Shown: piece after piece, positions 23,953-32,857 of the stretch
Layout: the number at the start of each line of letters is the position of its first letter
Numbering within the stretch: the stretch's first letter is position 1
Assembly (NCBI RefSeq): GCF_000482705.1
Contig: NZ_AXWO01000001.1
Span: 124,001 to 188,000 of the forward strand
Direction of reading: 5' to 3'
Source of the DNA: Glycomyces arizonensis DSM 44726
GTDB taxonomy: Bacteria; Actinomycetota; Actinomycetes; Mycobacteriales; Micromonosporaceae
DNA length: 64,000 nt
Notes under the pieces: model-generated
Told to the model about the DNA's origin: nothing
Database searches by the model: none
What the model saw: the letters and a program-made list of their open reading frames with translations, nothing else
Program-made: the position numbers and the translations under genes

Positions 23953-24410
23953 TGAGTCAAGACGGTGCCGGCATCAATCTGGAGACGTCCCTGGGCTACC
24001 TGCTCAAAGAGGCGTCGAGCGCCCTCCGCGCCGCCATGGAGGAGGTGCTGCGGCCGCTCGGGATGAGCGTGACGCACTACTCCTGCCTCGAGCTGCTGGC
24101 GCAACGACCGGGCTTGTCGAACTCCGAGCTCGCGCGCGGCGCGTTCGTGACACGGCAGACGATGAACGTGCTGCTCCAGACCCTGGAACGAGAGGGCCAC
24201 GTGACCAGGCCCGCGGAGGCACGCGTCGGGAAGGTGCTTCCCACGCGGCTCACGCCTCGCGGTCGACGAAGCCTTGAGAAGGCGACCGTGGCGGTCCGGT
24301 CCGTCGAGGACAGAATGCTGGCCGGCATGACCGAGACCGAGCGGTCAGGCGCGTTCCGCATCCTGCGGAGCATGATCCATTCCCTGCGCGATGGCAACGA
24401 CAGTGCATAG
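23952..24410 (+). CDS. MarR-family transcriptional regulator
   Basis: Encodes 152 residues. Winged helix: VTHYSCLELLAQRPGLSNSELARGAFVTRQTMNVLLQTLEREGHVTRP, with wing residues ARVGKVLPTRLTPRGRR. The flanking helices (LETSLGYLLKEASSALRAAM and the C-terminal SVEDRMLAGMTETERSGAFRIL) form the dimer interface. No Shine-Dalgarno sequence precedes ATG 23952; the start codon itself is the edge of operator 2, so bound protein would also mask the start region. It controls the divergent VOC gene and itself (inference from the operators). Confidence 0.92.
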   Translation: MSQDGAGINLETSLGYLLKEASSALRAAMEEVLRPLGMSVTHYSCLELLAQRPGLSNSELARGAFVTRQTMNVLLQTLEREGHVTRPAEARVGKVLPTRLTPRGRRSLEKATVAVRSVEDRMLAGMTETERSGAFRILRSMIHSLRDGNDSA

Positions 24411-24564
24411 CCTCACTTCCGAGCGCACCCTCTCCTCGCGCGCATAGGAGTGCGCCCGCGCGGACAGACCTCGGAAACCGACAGACCCCCGACTACACCC
24501 GCTGCCGCGAAGAGCCCTTCTTGACCGGCGTCGCGGAGCTGTGCCGGGCAAGCTTGGATCGGCA

Positions 24565-24957
24565 TCAGGCCGACACTTGAGACCTGTAGAAATTGTGCGT
24601 GCGCAAGCCATGCCGAAGGGTGCTATCTACCGGTGGACGAATTCCGAAGCGAACGCCCAGCGGGGTCGCGGGCGCGCTCGCGATCCCGAACTCACCTGAT
24701 CGCCAGCAGACGTTGATCGAGGCGCTACCGGAGAGGTCCCAGTTGACGTTGTCACCGCACTGCGACTCCCGCACCGAGGTGTTGTTCACCCGCAAGGTGA
24801 TCCACACCTCCCGCGCATTGGAGAACGCCGAACGGGCCGCGACACGGACCTCGCCGCCGCCGTTGACCGTCCCGCCCTCGATCGTCACGTTGGAGCAGTT
24901 CTCGATCAAGATCGAGTTGTTCCCGTTGTTCGCGAGATCGACGTTCTCGATGACTCC
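24565..24957 (-). pseudogene. Fragment of a secreted beta-helix protein (pectate-lyase-like fold)
   Basis: The minus frame has stacked beta-helix rungs: VIENVDLANNGNNSILIENCSNVTIEGGTVNGGG, then REVWITLRVNNTSVRESQCGDNVNWDLSGSASINVCW. There is no signal peptide or start, and upstream the frame runs into unrelated Arg-rich sequence. It resembles the C-terminal half of a polysaccharide lyase or GH28-like protein left behind by rearrangement, 0.8 kb before an intact pectate lyase gene. Confidence 0.5.
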
Positions 24958-25171
24958 GCCCCCGCAACGCCGCCGCAGCGGGACCGCCCGACGATGGGCG
25001 CTGATCACCACAGGCGGTTTCATCGTCTGCGGCCTGACTGTCGCGGCGCTCGCCTTGTCCGACACCGTCGACTACCAGTTCGGCGTGCGAGGGACCGTCG
25101 GCACGGTCGTCGATGTCGTCGGCTTCGCGCTGCTGTGGTCGTACTCGGTCAGGGAATGGTGCGACCGCTGA
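24950..25171 (+). CDS. Small two-span membrane protein, possibly a fragment
   Basis: Encodes 73 residues from ATG 24950. Two hydrophobic spans are visible (WALITTGGFIVCGLTVAALAL and GTVVDVVGFALLWSYSV), ending in REWCDR. No Shine-Dalgarno sequence is seen, and its start sits exactly at the junction with the beta-helix fragment, so it may be the 3' end of a longer gene. No family recognised. Confidence 0.35.
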   Translation: MTPPPQRRRSGTARRWALITTGGFIVCGLTVAALALSDTVDYQFGVRGTVGTVVDVVGFALLWSYSVREWCDR

Positions 25172-25236
25172 ACGACGGCCGGGCTCGGACATCGCCGATT
25201 TCCTCAGCAGCGCGATAGGCGTGTCGGACGGGGCCG

Positions 25237-25260
25237 TGCCGAATACGTGCCGAAGTTTCC
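25237..25260 (+). repeat. TGCCGAA direct repeats, second copy of the 16268 block
   Basis: TGCCGAA at 25237 and 25248, spaced 11 bases, followed by GTTTC. Over about 24 bases this matches 16268-16291 with two or three mismatches in the same orientation. It lies about 80 bases before the tRNA-Pro 3' copy; arm-type integrase sites are one explanation. Confidence 0.5.
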
Positions 25261-25317
25261 CTGGTATGCGATGGGTTCGGGGCGCTACGACAGGTAGATG
25301 GCCGTTCTTAGCGAAAT

Positions 25318-25370
25318 GGCGCACGCGTTTTGGGGGCGAAGGGACGCAGGTTCGAATCCTGTCTTCTTGA
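25318..25370 (+). repeat. Degenerate tRNA-Pro 3' copy (attachment-site-like)
   Basis: From GGCGCAC at about 25318 to the A at 25370 the sequence aligns to tRNA-Pro from the 3' D strand to the discriminator. The 19 bases CGCAGGTTCGAATCCTGTC (25345-25363) are identical to 22218-22236. The acceptor strand CTTCTTG is altered, so it cannot pair cleanly with a 5' partner. This is the expected product at the far end of an element integrated into a tRNA 3' half. Confidence 0.75.
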
Positions 25371-25761
25371 CTGTTTTGTCGATATTATTCATGTCAGCCA
25401 TCCGCGGCTTCGGCATCGATCTGATGCAACCGCTTGACGCGATTTTGCCTCGGCGCGGCCCTCAACACGCGCTCGCGTGCAGATCGGCGCGGCAGCGGGT
25501 TCGGCGAGATGCTGGTCCGGACCGCTCGGCCCGCCTATGGAGGACCGGCAGGGCAGTAGATTGACCCGCATATAACAATAAATCGGATCATACCGGATCG
25601 ATTTCGCCGATACTCAAGGGCCCCAACGAAATCGACATCGATTCATCTCGGTGTCCAGATTTTTTGCAAACGGTTGCGCGTTTTCCCTTGACTCCATGAA
25701 AGCCTTTGCCTTAGATTCATTCAAATGCCTCAATATTTCCCTCAGGAGAGGTAGCGAACGG
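25371..25761 (+). promoter_or_regulatory. Upstream region of the pectate lyase gene
   Basis: No gene. An AT-rich stretch at 25565-25585 includes TATAAC (25571-25576), a possible -10 box. Inverted arms TCGATTTCG (25598-25606) and CGAAATCGA (25627-25635) are separated by 20 bases and could be a regulatory site or leader hairpin. The remaining bases, up to the AGGAGAGG before ATG 25762, hold no recognised signal. Confidence 0.4.
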
Positions 25762-28700
25762 ATGAGACGATCAGCCAAGCTCCGCATCGGAACGGCGGTG
25801 GCCACCGCGGCCGTCGTCGTGAGCGGAGTCCTCCTATCGATGACCCAGGCGTCAGCGGCGTCTACGGGCGCCACCGGATATGCGACCCAGAACGGCGGGA
25901 CCACCGGTGGCGCGGGAGGACAGACGGTGCAGGCGAGCACCGGCACCGAGATCCACGAGGCCCTGTGCAACCGGGCCAGCAGCGACACCCCGATCATCAT
26001 CGAGGTCGAGGGCACCATCAACCACGGCAACACCAGCGACGTCGACGGCGACAGCTGCGACACCGCCGACGACCGCATCGAGCTCAAGAACATCAGCAAC
26101 GTCTCGATCATCGGCGTCGGCAGCGGAGCGGTCTTCGACGAGCTGGGCATCCACATTCGTGATTCCAGCAACATCATCATTCAGAACGTGACCGTCCAGA
26201 ACGTCAAGAAGTCGGGCTCGCCCACCTCCAACGGCGGCGACGCCATCGGCATGGAGAGCAACGTCCGCAACGTCTGGGTCGACCACGCCACCCTGCAGGC
26301 CTCGGGCGGCGAGGACGAGGGGTTCGACGGGCTCTTCGACATGAAGGACAACACGCAGTACGTGACCCTGTCCTACAGCATCCTGCGCAACTCCGGCCGC
26401 GGCGGGCTCATCGGCTCCAGTGAGAGCGACACCGGCAACGGCTACGTCACGTTCCACCACAACGTGTACCAGAACATCGACTCCCGCACGCCCCTGCTGC
26501 GCGCGGGCACGGCCCACACCTACAACAACTACTTCGTGGGCCTGGTCAAGTCCGGCATCAACTCCCGGGTCGGCGCCAAGGTCAAGGTGGAGAACAACTA
26601 CTTCCAGGACTCCAAGGACGTCCTGGGCACCTTCTACACCGACGAGCGCGGCTACTGGGAGGTCAGCGGCAACATCTACGACAACATCACCTGGTCCGAA
26701 GAGGGGAGCGAGAACTACCCGGCCGGGCCGAACCCGCAGTCGACCACCAGTGTCTCCATCCCGTACTCCTACAGCATGGACGAGGCCGACTGCATCCCCG
26801 GCATCCTCAGCGAGACGGCGGGCGCGGGCAAGGGCCTGCGGGTGTCGGACGGCAGCTGCTCCTCGCAGCCGCCGGACGACGGCACGACGCCCCCGGACGA
26901 CGACGAGACGACGCCTCCCGATGACGACGAGACGACCCCGCCCGACGACGGCGACCCGGGCGAGCCGAGCGGTGAGAACCTGAGCCTCGCCTCCGACGCC
27001 GGCGCCGACGGTTCCGGCAAGGCCGACGGCACGAGCTACGGCAACGTCATCGACGGCGACATGGGCACCTACTGGTCGCCCTCCGGCTCGACCGGTCGCG
27101 TCTCGGTCAAGTGGGACTCCGACAAGACGGTCTCCTCGATCAACATCCGCGAGGCCTCGGGCGCCGAGGGCAACATCGGCTCCTGGGAGGTCATGAACCA
27201 CGACAACAGCGACGTCCTGGCCAGCGGCAGCGGAGCCGGTGTCATCACCTTCTCCTCGACCACGCTGAGCAAGATCGACTTCGTGATCGGCAGCTCGTCC
27301 GGCACCCCGAGGATCGCCGAGTTCGAGACCTACGCCGGCACGCCCTCGGGCGGCGGCGACGGTGGCGACGACGGCACCGATGACGGTACCGGCGACGACG
27401 GCGGCAGCGATGGCGGCGGCGACACCGGTGAGACGGTGCGGCTCGAGGCCGAGGGCTCCTCGGCGACGTGCGAGGGCACCATCGACTCCGACCACTCGGG
27501 CTTCTCCGGCAGCGGGTTCTGCAACTCCGACAACGCCGTCGGCGCGAGCGCGCAGTTCACCATCGAGGCGGACGCCGCGGTCGAGGCGACCCTGGAGATC
27601 GGCTACGCCAACGGCGCTTCCGGCGCCCGTTCGGCCTCGGTCGTGGTGAACGGCTCGACCCAGGGCTCGGCCGCCTTCGGGTCGACCGGAAGCTGGACCA
27701 CCTGGTCCACCGAAGCGGTCACGGTCAACCTGAACGCGGGCACCAACACCGTCCAACTGATCGCCACCGGCTCGGACGGCCTGCCGAACGTCGACTACCT
27801 CGACACCACGGCCGGCACCCCGTCCGACGGCGGCGGTGACGACGACGGCGGCGACGACACCGACCCGCCGACGGGCGACGCGCTGTACGCGGCGCCGAAC
27901 GGCAGCGACGGCGCGGCCGGCACCGAGTCCGACCCGACGACCATCACCGCGGCGGTCGAGGGCATCGAGCCCGGCGGCACGATCTACCTGCGCGGCGGCA
28001 CCTACAACATGGCCGACACGCTCTACATCGAGCCGGGCAACGACGGCACCTCCTCCGACCGCACCGAGCTGTTCGCCTACCCGGGTGAGACCCCGATCAT
28101 CGACTTCTCGGCGCAGAGCGAGGACTCGTCCAACCGGGGTATCGCCATGGGCGGCAACTGGTGGCACTTCAAGGGGCTCATCGTCCAGAACTCCGGTGAC
28201 AACGGGATCCTCCTGGGCGGCGACCACAACATCATCGAAAACGTGGTGACGCGCTACAACGCCGACACCGGGCTCCAGCTCTCCCGCTACACCGCCGGTG
28301 CCCCGTCCTCGGAGTGGCCGGCCTACAACCTGGTGGTCTCCTCGGAGTCGCACGACAACGTCGACTCCGACGGCGAGGACGCCGACGGCTTCGCCGCGAA
28401 GCTCACCAGCGGTCCGGGCAACGTCTTCCGCAACACCGTCTCGCACAACAACATCGATGACGGCTGGGACCTGTACACCAAGGGAGAGACCGGGCCCATC
28501 GGCGCGGTCACCATCGAGAACTCCCTCTCCTACGGGAACGGGACGCTCTCCAACGGCGGCCAGGCCGGCAGCGGTGACCGCAACGGCTTCAAGCTCGGTG
28601 GCGAGGACATCGAGGTCGACCACATCGTGACCAACAGCATCGCCTACGACAACGGCCACCACGGCTTCACCTACAACTCCAACCCCGGCTCGATGACCAT

Positions 28701-28953
28701 CAGCGGCAACGCGGCCATCGGCAACGCCGAACGCAACTTCAACTTCGACGAGGGTTCCTCGACCTTCACGAACAACACCTCCTGCGACTCCGGGGACGAT
28801 GACCGGATCGTGGGCAATGACGCCGGCGGCAACCAGTGGTGGAGCGGCTCCAACGGCTCCCGCTGCTCGGACTACGACGGCAGCATGGACTGGCACTTCA
28901 CCTCCGACGGCACCCTCGTGGTCACCTTCGGCGGCACCCAGGTCCTTCCGTAA
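25762..28953 (+). CDS. Secreted two-domain pectate lyase (PL1 plus PL9)
   Basis: Encodes 1063 residues. AGGAGAGG ten bases upstream and a clean signal peptide (MRRSAKLRIGTAVATA...SAA) fix the ATG. PL1 beta-helix (about 35-370): VWVDHATL, Ca-site region GFDGLFDMKD, and SRTPLLR with the conserved RxPxxR arginines. A PPDDDETT repeat linker leads to a discoidin-like module (about 405-530). A Gly/Asp linker and CBM6/35-like module (about 560-690; VRLEAEGSSATCEG) follow, then a second lyase domain of PL9 type (about 720-1060) with APNGSDGAAGTESDP, GLIVQNSGDNGI and DADGFAAKLTSGPGN carrying the catalytic Lys. Both active sites look intact. Monocistronic. Confidence 0.88.
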   Translation: MRRSAKLRIGTAVATAAVVVSGVLLSMTQASAASTGATGYATQNGGTTGGAGGQTVQASTGTEIHEALCNRASSDTPIIIEVEGTINHGNTSDVDGDSCDTADDRIELKNISNVSIIGVGSGAVFDELGIHIRDSSNIIIQNVTVQNVKKSGSPTSNGGDAIGMESNVRNVWVDHATLQASGGEDEGFDGLFDMKDNTQYVTLSYSILRNSGRGGLIGSSESDTGNGYVTFHHNVYQNIDSRTPLLRAGTAHTYNNYFVGLVKSGINSRVGAKVKVENNYFQDSKDVLGTFYTDERGYWEVSGNIYDNITWSEEGSENYPAGPNPQSTTSVSIPYSYSMDEADCIPGILSETAGAGKGLRVSDGSCSSQPPDDGTTPPDDDETTPPDDDETTPPDDGDPGEPSGENLSLASDAGADGSGKADGTSYGNVIDGDMGTYWSPSGSTGRVSVKWDSDKTVSSINIREASGAEGNIGSWEVMNHDNSDVLASGSGAGVITFSSTTLSKIDFVIGSSSGTPRIAEFETYAGTPSGGGDGGDDGTDDGTGDDGGSDGGGDTGETVRLEAEGSSATCEGTIDSDHSGFSGSGFCNSDNAVGASAQFTIEADAAVEATLEIGYANGASGARSASVVVNGSTQGSAAFGSTGSWTTWSTEAVTVNLNAGTNTVQLIATGSDGLPNVDYLDTTAGTPSDGGGDDDGGDDTDPPTGDALYAAPNGSDGAAGTESDPTTITAAVEGIEPGGTIYLRGGTYNMADTLYIEPGNDGTSSDRTELFAYPGETPIIDFSAQSEDSSNRGIAMGGNWWHFKGLIVQNSGDNGILLGGDHNIIENVVTRYNADTGLQLSRYTAGAPSSEWPAYNLVVSSESHDNVDSDGEDADGFAAKLTSGPGNVFRNTVSHNNIDDGWDLYTKGETGPIGAVTIENSLSYGNGTLSNGGQAGSGDRNGFKLGGEDIEVDHIVTNSIAYDNGHHGFTYNSNPGSMTISGNAAIGNAERNFNFDEGSSTFTNNTSCDSGDDDRIVGNDAGGNQWWSGSNGSRCSDYDGSMDWHFTSDGTLVVTFGGTQVLP

Positions 28954-28994
28954 CCACCGATCCGGCCGACCGCACCGAAGTCGGCCGCTATGAG

Positions 28995-29031
28995 CGGGCC
29001 CGCTCGTCCGAGTTCCGGACGGGCGGGCCCG
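28995..29031 (+). terminator. Hairpin terminator between convergent genes
   Basis: A 16-bp stem with one mismatch (28995-29010 and 29016-29031), five-base loop, between the pectate lyase stop and the NmrA gene stop; usable from both strands. Confidence 0.8.
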
Positions 29032-29049
29032 ATCCCGTTCCCCGGCAGG

Positions 29050-29868
29050 TTACTTGAACGCGGTGACGTGGCGCGCCGCCCAGTCGGCGAACGTGCGCGG
29101 CGGGCGGCCGAGGAGCCGTTCGACGTCGGGGCTGACGGCCCGCTCGGCGGCGGACGGGGCGCCGAGGACATCGAGCGTGGCCTCGACGACCGGCCCCGGC
29201 ATGAAGCCCAGCATCCGGGCTCGCGCCCGGTCACGGGCCTCCTCGACGAACCGCACGGGTTCGGCCAGCGCGTCCCCGATCGCCGCGGCCTGCTGCCGGG
29301 GCGAGACCGGTTCGGGGCCGGTCAGGGTGTAGACCTCGCCGCCGTGGCCGGGTCGGCGCAGGGCCAGGGCGGCGACGGCGGCGATGTCGGCCGGGTCGAC
29401 GGCCGGGAGCGCGACATCGCCGAACGGCGCCGCCACTTCCCTCCTGTCGCGGACCGAGTCGGCCCATTGGAGCGCGTTGGAGGCGAAGTTGCCCGGTCGC
29501 AGCACCGTCCATTCCAGACCCGATTGCCGAACCGCGTCCTCCATGGACGAGGGGTGGCGTCCCGAGGCGACGCCTTGGGAGGACAGCAGCACGACCCGCT
29601 TCACCCCCGCCGTGCGGGCGACGGCCATGACCTCGCCGAGGTCGCCGCCCGCCATGAAGTCGGCGCTGGTCAGCATGAACAGCGCATCGGATCCTTCCAA
29701 GGCGGGCGCCAGGCGCCGCGGCTCGGTCAGGTCGGCCCGGTGGAAGCGGACGCCCTCGGGCGCCCGGCTCGCCGTCCGCGAGACGGCGGTCACTTCCTCT
29801 CCGGCCTCGACGAGGGCCTGGACGAGCGGCCGACCGACGTTCCCGGTGGCTCCGGTCACCGTGATCAT
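29050..29868 (-). CDS. NmrA-like NAD(P)-binding protein
   Basis: Encodes 272 residues. The Rossmann start MITVTGATGNVGRPLVQALVEAGEEVTAVSR has the GxxGxxG motif of atypical short-chain dehydrogenases. RVVLLSSQGV, WTVLRPGNFASNAL and the late GEVYTLTGPE block are typical of NmrA/QorB-type proteins, which lack the YxxxK catalytic pair and act as redox sensors or quinone reductases. It is divergent from an HxlR regulator with a palindrome between them, suggesting an electrophile- or quinone-responsive unit (inference). Confidence 0.88.
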   Translation of the reverse strand: MITVTGATGNVGRPLVQALVEAGEEVTAVSRTASRAPEGVRFHRADLTEPRRLAPALEGSDALFMLTSADFMAGGDLGEVMAVARTAGVKRVVLLSSQGVASGRHPSSMEDAVRQSGLEWTVLRPGNFASNALQWADSVRDRREVAAPFGDVALPAVDPADIAAVAALALRRPGHGGEVYTLTGPEPVSPRQQAAAIGDALAEPVRFVEEARDRARARMLGFMPGPVVEATLDVLGAPSAAERAVSPDVERLLGRPPRTFADWAARHVTAFK

Positions 29869-29910
29869 ATGTACTCCCGTGCATCGCTTTCGTGTTCGGA
29901 CTCCGCCACG

Positions 29911-29938
29911 CTACTTTCGAGAAGACAGTAGGTACCTA
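29911..29938. promoter_or_regulatory. HxlR operator candidate
   Basis: TAGGTACCTA (29929-29938) is a perfect 10-bp palindrome. CTACT (29911-29915) and AGTAG (29927-29931) form a second overlapping dyad. Both lie in the 88-base region between the divergent NmrA and HxlR genes. CTAC/GTAG-type sites are known for HxlR regulators. Confidence 0.55.
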
Positions 29939-29956
29939 GAGGAAAGTGGGGATATC

Positions 29957-30328
29957 GTGATCGACGACACCTCGGTGACGCCCGAACTGGCCTGCCCGAT
30001 CGCCCCGGTGGTCGATCTGGTCTTCAGCCGCTGGACCACGCCGATCCTGTGGACGCTCAACGAGTTCGGGCGGCAGCGGTTCGTGCGGTTGGAGCGCCGC
30101 ATCGCCACGATCTCCCCCAAGGTCCTGACCGAGCGCCTGCGCCGGCTCGAACGCGACGGCCTGGTCGTGCGCACCTACCACCCCGAGGTCCCGCCCCGAG
30201 TGGAGTACGAGATCAGCGACCTGGGCCGCAGTCTGGCCCCGCTCTTCGCCGCTCTCGCCGAATGGTCGCCGAACCTCGACAAGGTCGAACGGGCCCGCGA
30301 CGCCTACGACTCCGGGAGCCGGACCTGA
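29957..30328 (+). CDS. HxlR-family transcriptional regulator
   Basis: Encodes 123 residues from GTG 29957, with GAGGAAAG about ten bases upstream. Winged helix: CPIAPVVDLVFSRWTTPILWTLNEFG, then RFVRLERRIATISPKVLTERLRRLERDGLVVRTYHPEVPPRVEYEISDLG, the standard HxlR signature with the Cys at residue 12 that often senses thiol stress. A longer in-frame start is not supported. It should control itself and the divergent NmrA-like gene. Confidence 0.9.
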   Translation: MIDDTSVTPELACPIAPVVDLVFSRWTTPILWTLNEFGRQRFVRLERRIATISPKVLTERLRRLERDGLVVRTYHPEVPPRVEYEISDLGRSLAPLFAALAEWSPNLDKVERARDAYDSGSRT

Positions 30329-30558
30329 CCGCACGCGGTCGCCGGCCGGATGCGGCCGAGGTGCTCGCGTCGGTCGCCGCCGCGGCGTTCCGCCCATGCT
30401 CCGATGTCCACACGTCCACAAAGGTGACTTGCACCGCTGCGAGCGCCATGGTCGCAGCTCCGGGCCCTGGCGTCCGCGGTGCGGATTGCCGCTCGGGGCG
30501 TTTCGCGGGCGGCGGGCGGGGGTATCCGGTGCCCGTCAATCGCGACGGAGGGAACATC

Positions 30559-30978
30559 ATGGCTGACGATGAGGCAACGACGCTCGTGCGGCTCGGCGAC
30601 ACGGATCTGACGCTCGCCGCCGAGGTCGATGACGTCCGCGGCCGCACCGTGCTCGACCGGAACGGCGACGAGACCGGTGATGTCGAGGGACTGATCATCG
30701 ACCAGCGGGAACGCAGGGTCCGCTTCCTGGAGGTGAGCTCCGGCGGCTTCCTCGGCATGGGGAAGAAGCGGGTGCTCGTCCCGGTGGACGCCGTGACCAG
30801 CGTCGACGATGAGCACGTGTACATCAACCAGGACCGCGAGCACGTCGCCTCCGGCCCGGTCTACGACCCCGAGCTCACTCCCGAGCCCGAGCGTCCGTAC
30901 GAGGACGTCTACGGGTACTACGGAACCATGCCCTACTGGGGCGCGGGGTACATCTACCCGGGCTACCCGTACCGGTAG
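30559..30978 (+). CDS. PRC-barrel domain protein
   Basis: Encodes 139 residues; GGAGGG six bases before ATG. Residues 25-95 form a PRC-barrel (RGRTVLDRNGDETGDVEGLIIDQRERRVRFLEVSSG, then KRVLVPVDAVTSVDDEHVYIN). The tail is Tyr/Pro-rich (YGYYGTMPYWGAGYIYPGYPYR). Similar small PRC-barrel proteins occur as stress-related cytosolic proteins in actinobacteria; the role is unknown. The 230 bases before it hold no gene. Monocistronic, ended by a 19-bp hairpin. Confidence 0.85.
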   Translation: MADDEATTLVRLGDTDLTLAAEVDDVRGRTVLDRNGDETGDVEGLIIDQRERRVRFLEVSSGGFLGMGKKRVLVPVDAVTSVDDEHVYINQDREHVASGPVYDPELTPEPERPYEDVYGYYGTMPYWGAGYIYPGYPYR

Positions 30979-30990
30979 CACACTGCGAGG

Positions 30991-31030
30991 GACGCCCCGG
31001 CGCGCACGGAACCGTGCGCGCCGGGGCGTC
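30991..31030 (+). terminator. Hairpin terminator after the PRC-barrel gene
   Basis: Perfect 19-bp stem (30991-31009 with 31012-31030) and a two-base AA gap, followed by GTTTG. Confidence 0.9.
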
Positions 31031-31152
31031 GTTTGTGAGGGCGCGGGCCCTGCCGCGGCCCCTGAGGAGGCCGACGCGGTCCGGCGGCGGGAGTGCGGCG
31101 GGCGGCCGAGGCCGGGCCGCCCGCCGCTGTGGGAGCAGCGCTTCGGTTCTTG

Positions 31153-32610
<1,458 letters not shown>

Positions 32611-32626
32611 GACGTCCTCCCAAAAG

Positions 32627-32655
32627 TAAAGAGACTTAATTGATAAGTATCTTTA
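32627..32655. promoter_or_regulatory. 29-bp dyad in the chitinase promoter
   Basis: Nested arms TAAAGA (32627-32632)/TCTTTA (32650-32655) and ACTTA (32634-32638)/TAAGT (32644-32648) share one centre at 32641. It lies 17 bases upstream of the chitinase start, overlapping the expected transcription start from TTGACT (read on the minus strand near 32680). Probably a repressor site; it does not match the 12-bp direct repeats described for Streptomyces chitinases. Confidence 0.6.
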
Positions 32656-32805
32656 TTTTTACGGCCGCCGCCTGGTAAGTCAAGGCTCTAGAACAAAAAG
32701 TTCACATACGTCAATACACCGGCCGGGTTCGCGGTCCGCCCGGACGGCCGCCCTCGGCCGGGTTGCACGGCATGGTTATCGTGTAGGCGAAGGCAGGCAG
32801 GGCCA

Positions 32806-32837
32806 GAGGGGCGGACCGGTGGACCGGTCCGCCCCTC
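32806..32837 (-). terminator. Hairpin terminator after corA
   Basis: Perfect 14-bp stem GAGGGGCGGACCGG (32806-32819) and CCGGTCCGCCCCTC (32824-32837), four-base loop, 20 bases past the corA stop. Confidence 0.85.
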
Positions 32838-32857
32838 ATCTCATGCCTTGGGGGCGA

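Noticed and set aside
25651-25761. A longer N-terminus for the pectate lyase beginning 37 codons upstream
   Set aside because: It would bury the signal peptide in the protein middle and ignores the AGGAGAGG ribosome site before ATG 25762.
30329-30558. Extension of the PRC-barrel frame upstream of ATG 30559
   Set aside because: The upstream codons are unrelated to the family and GGAGGG sits exactly before 30559.
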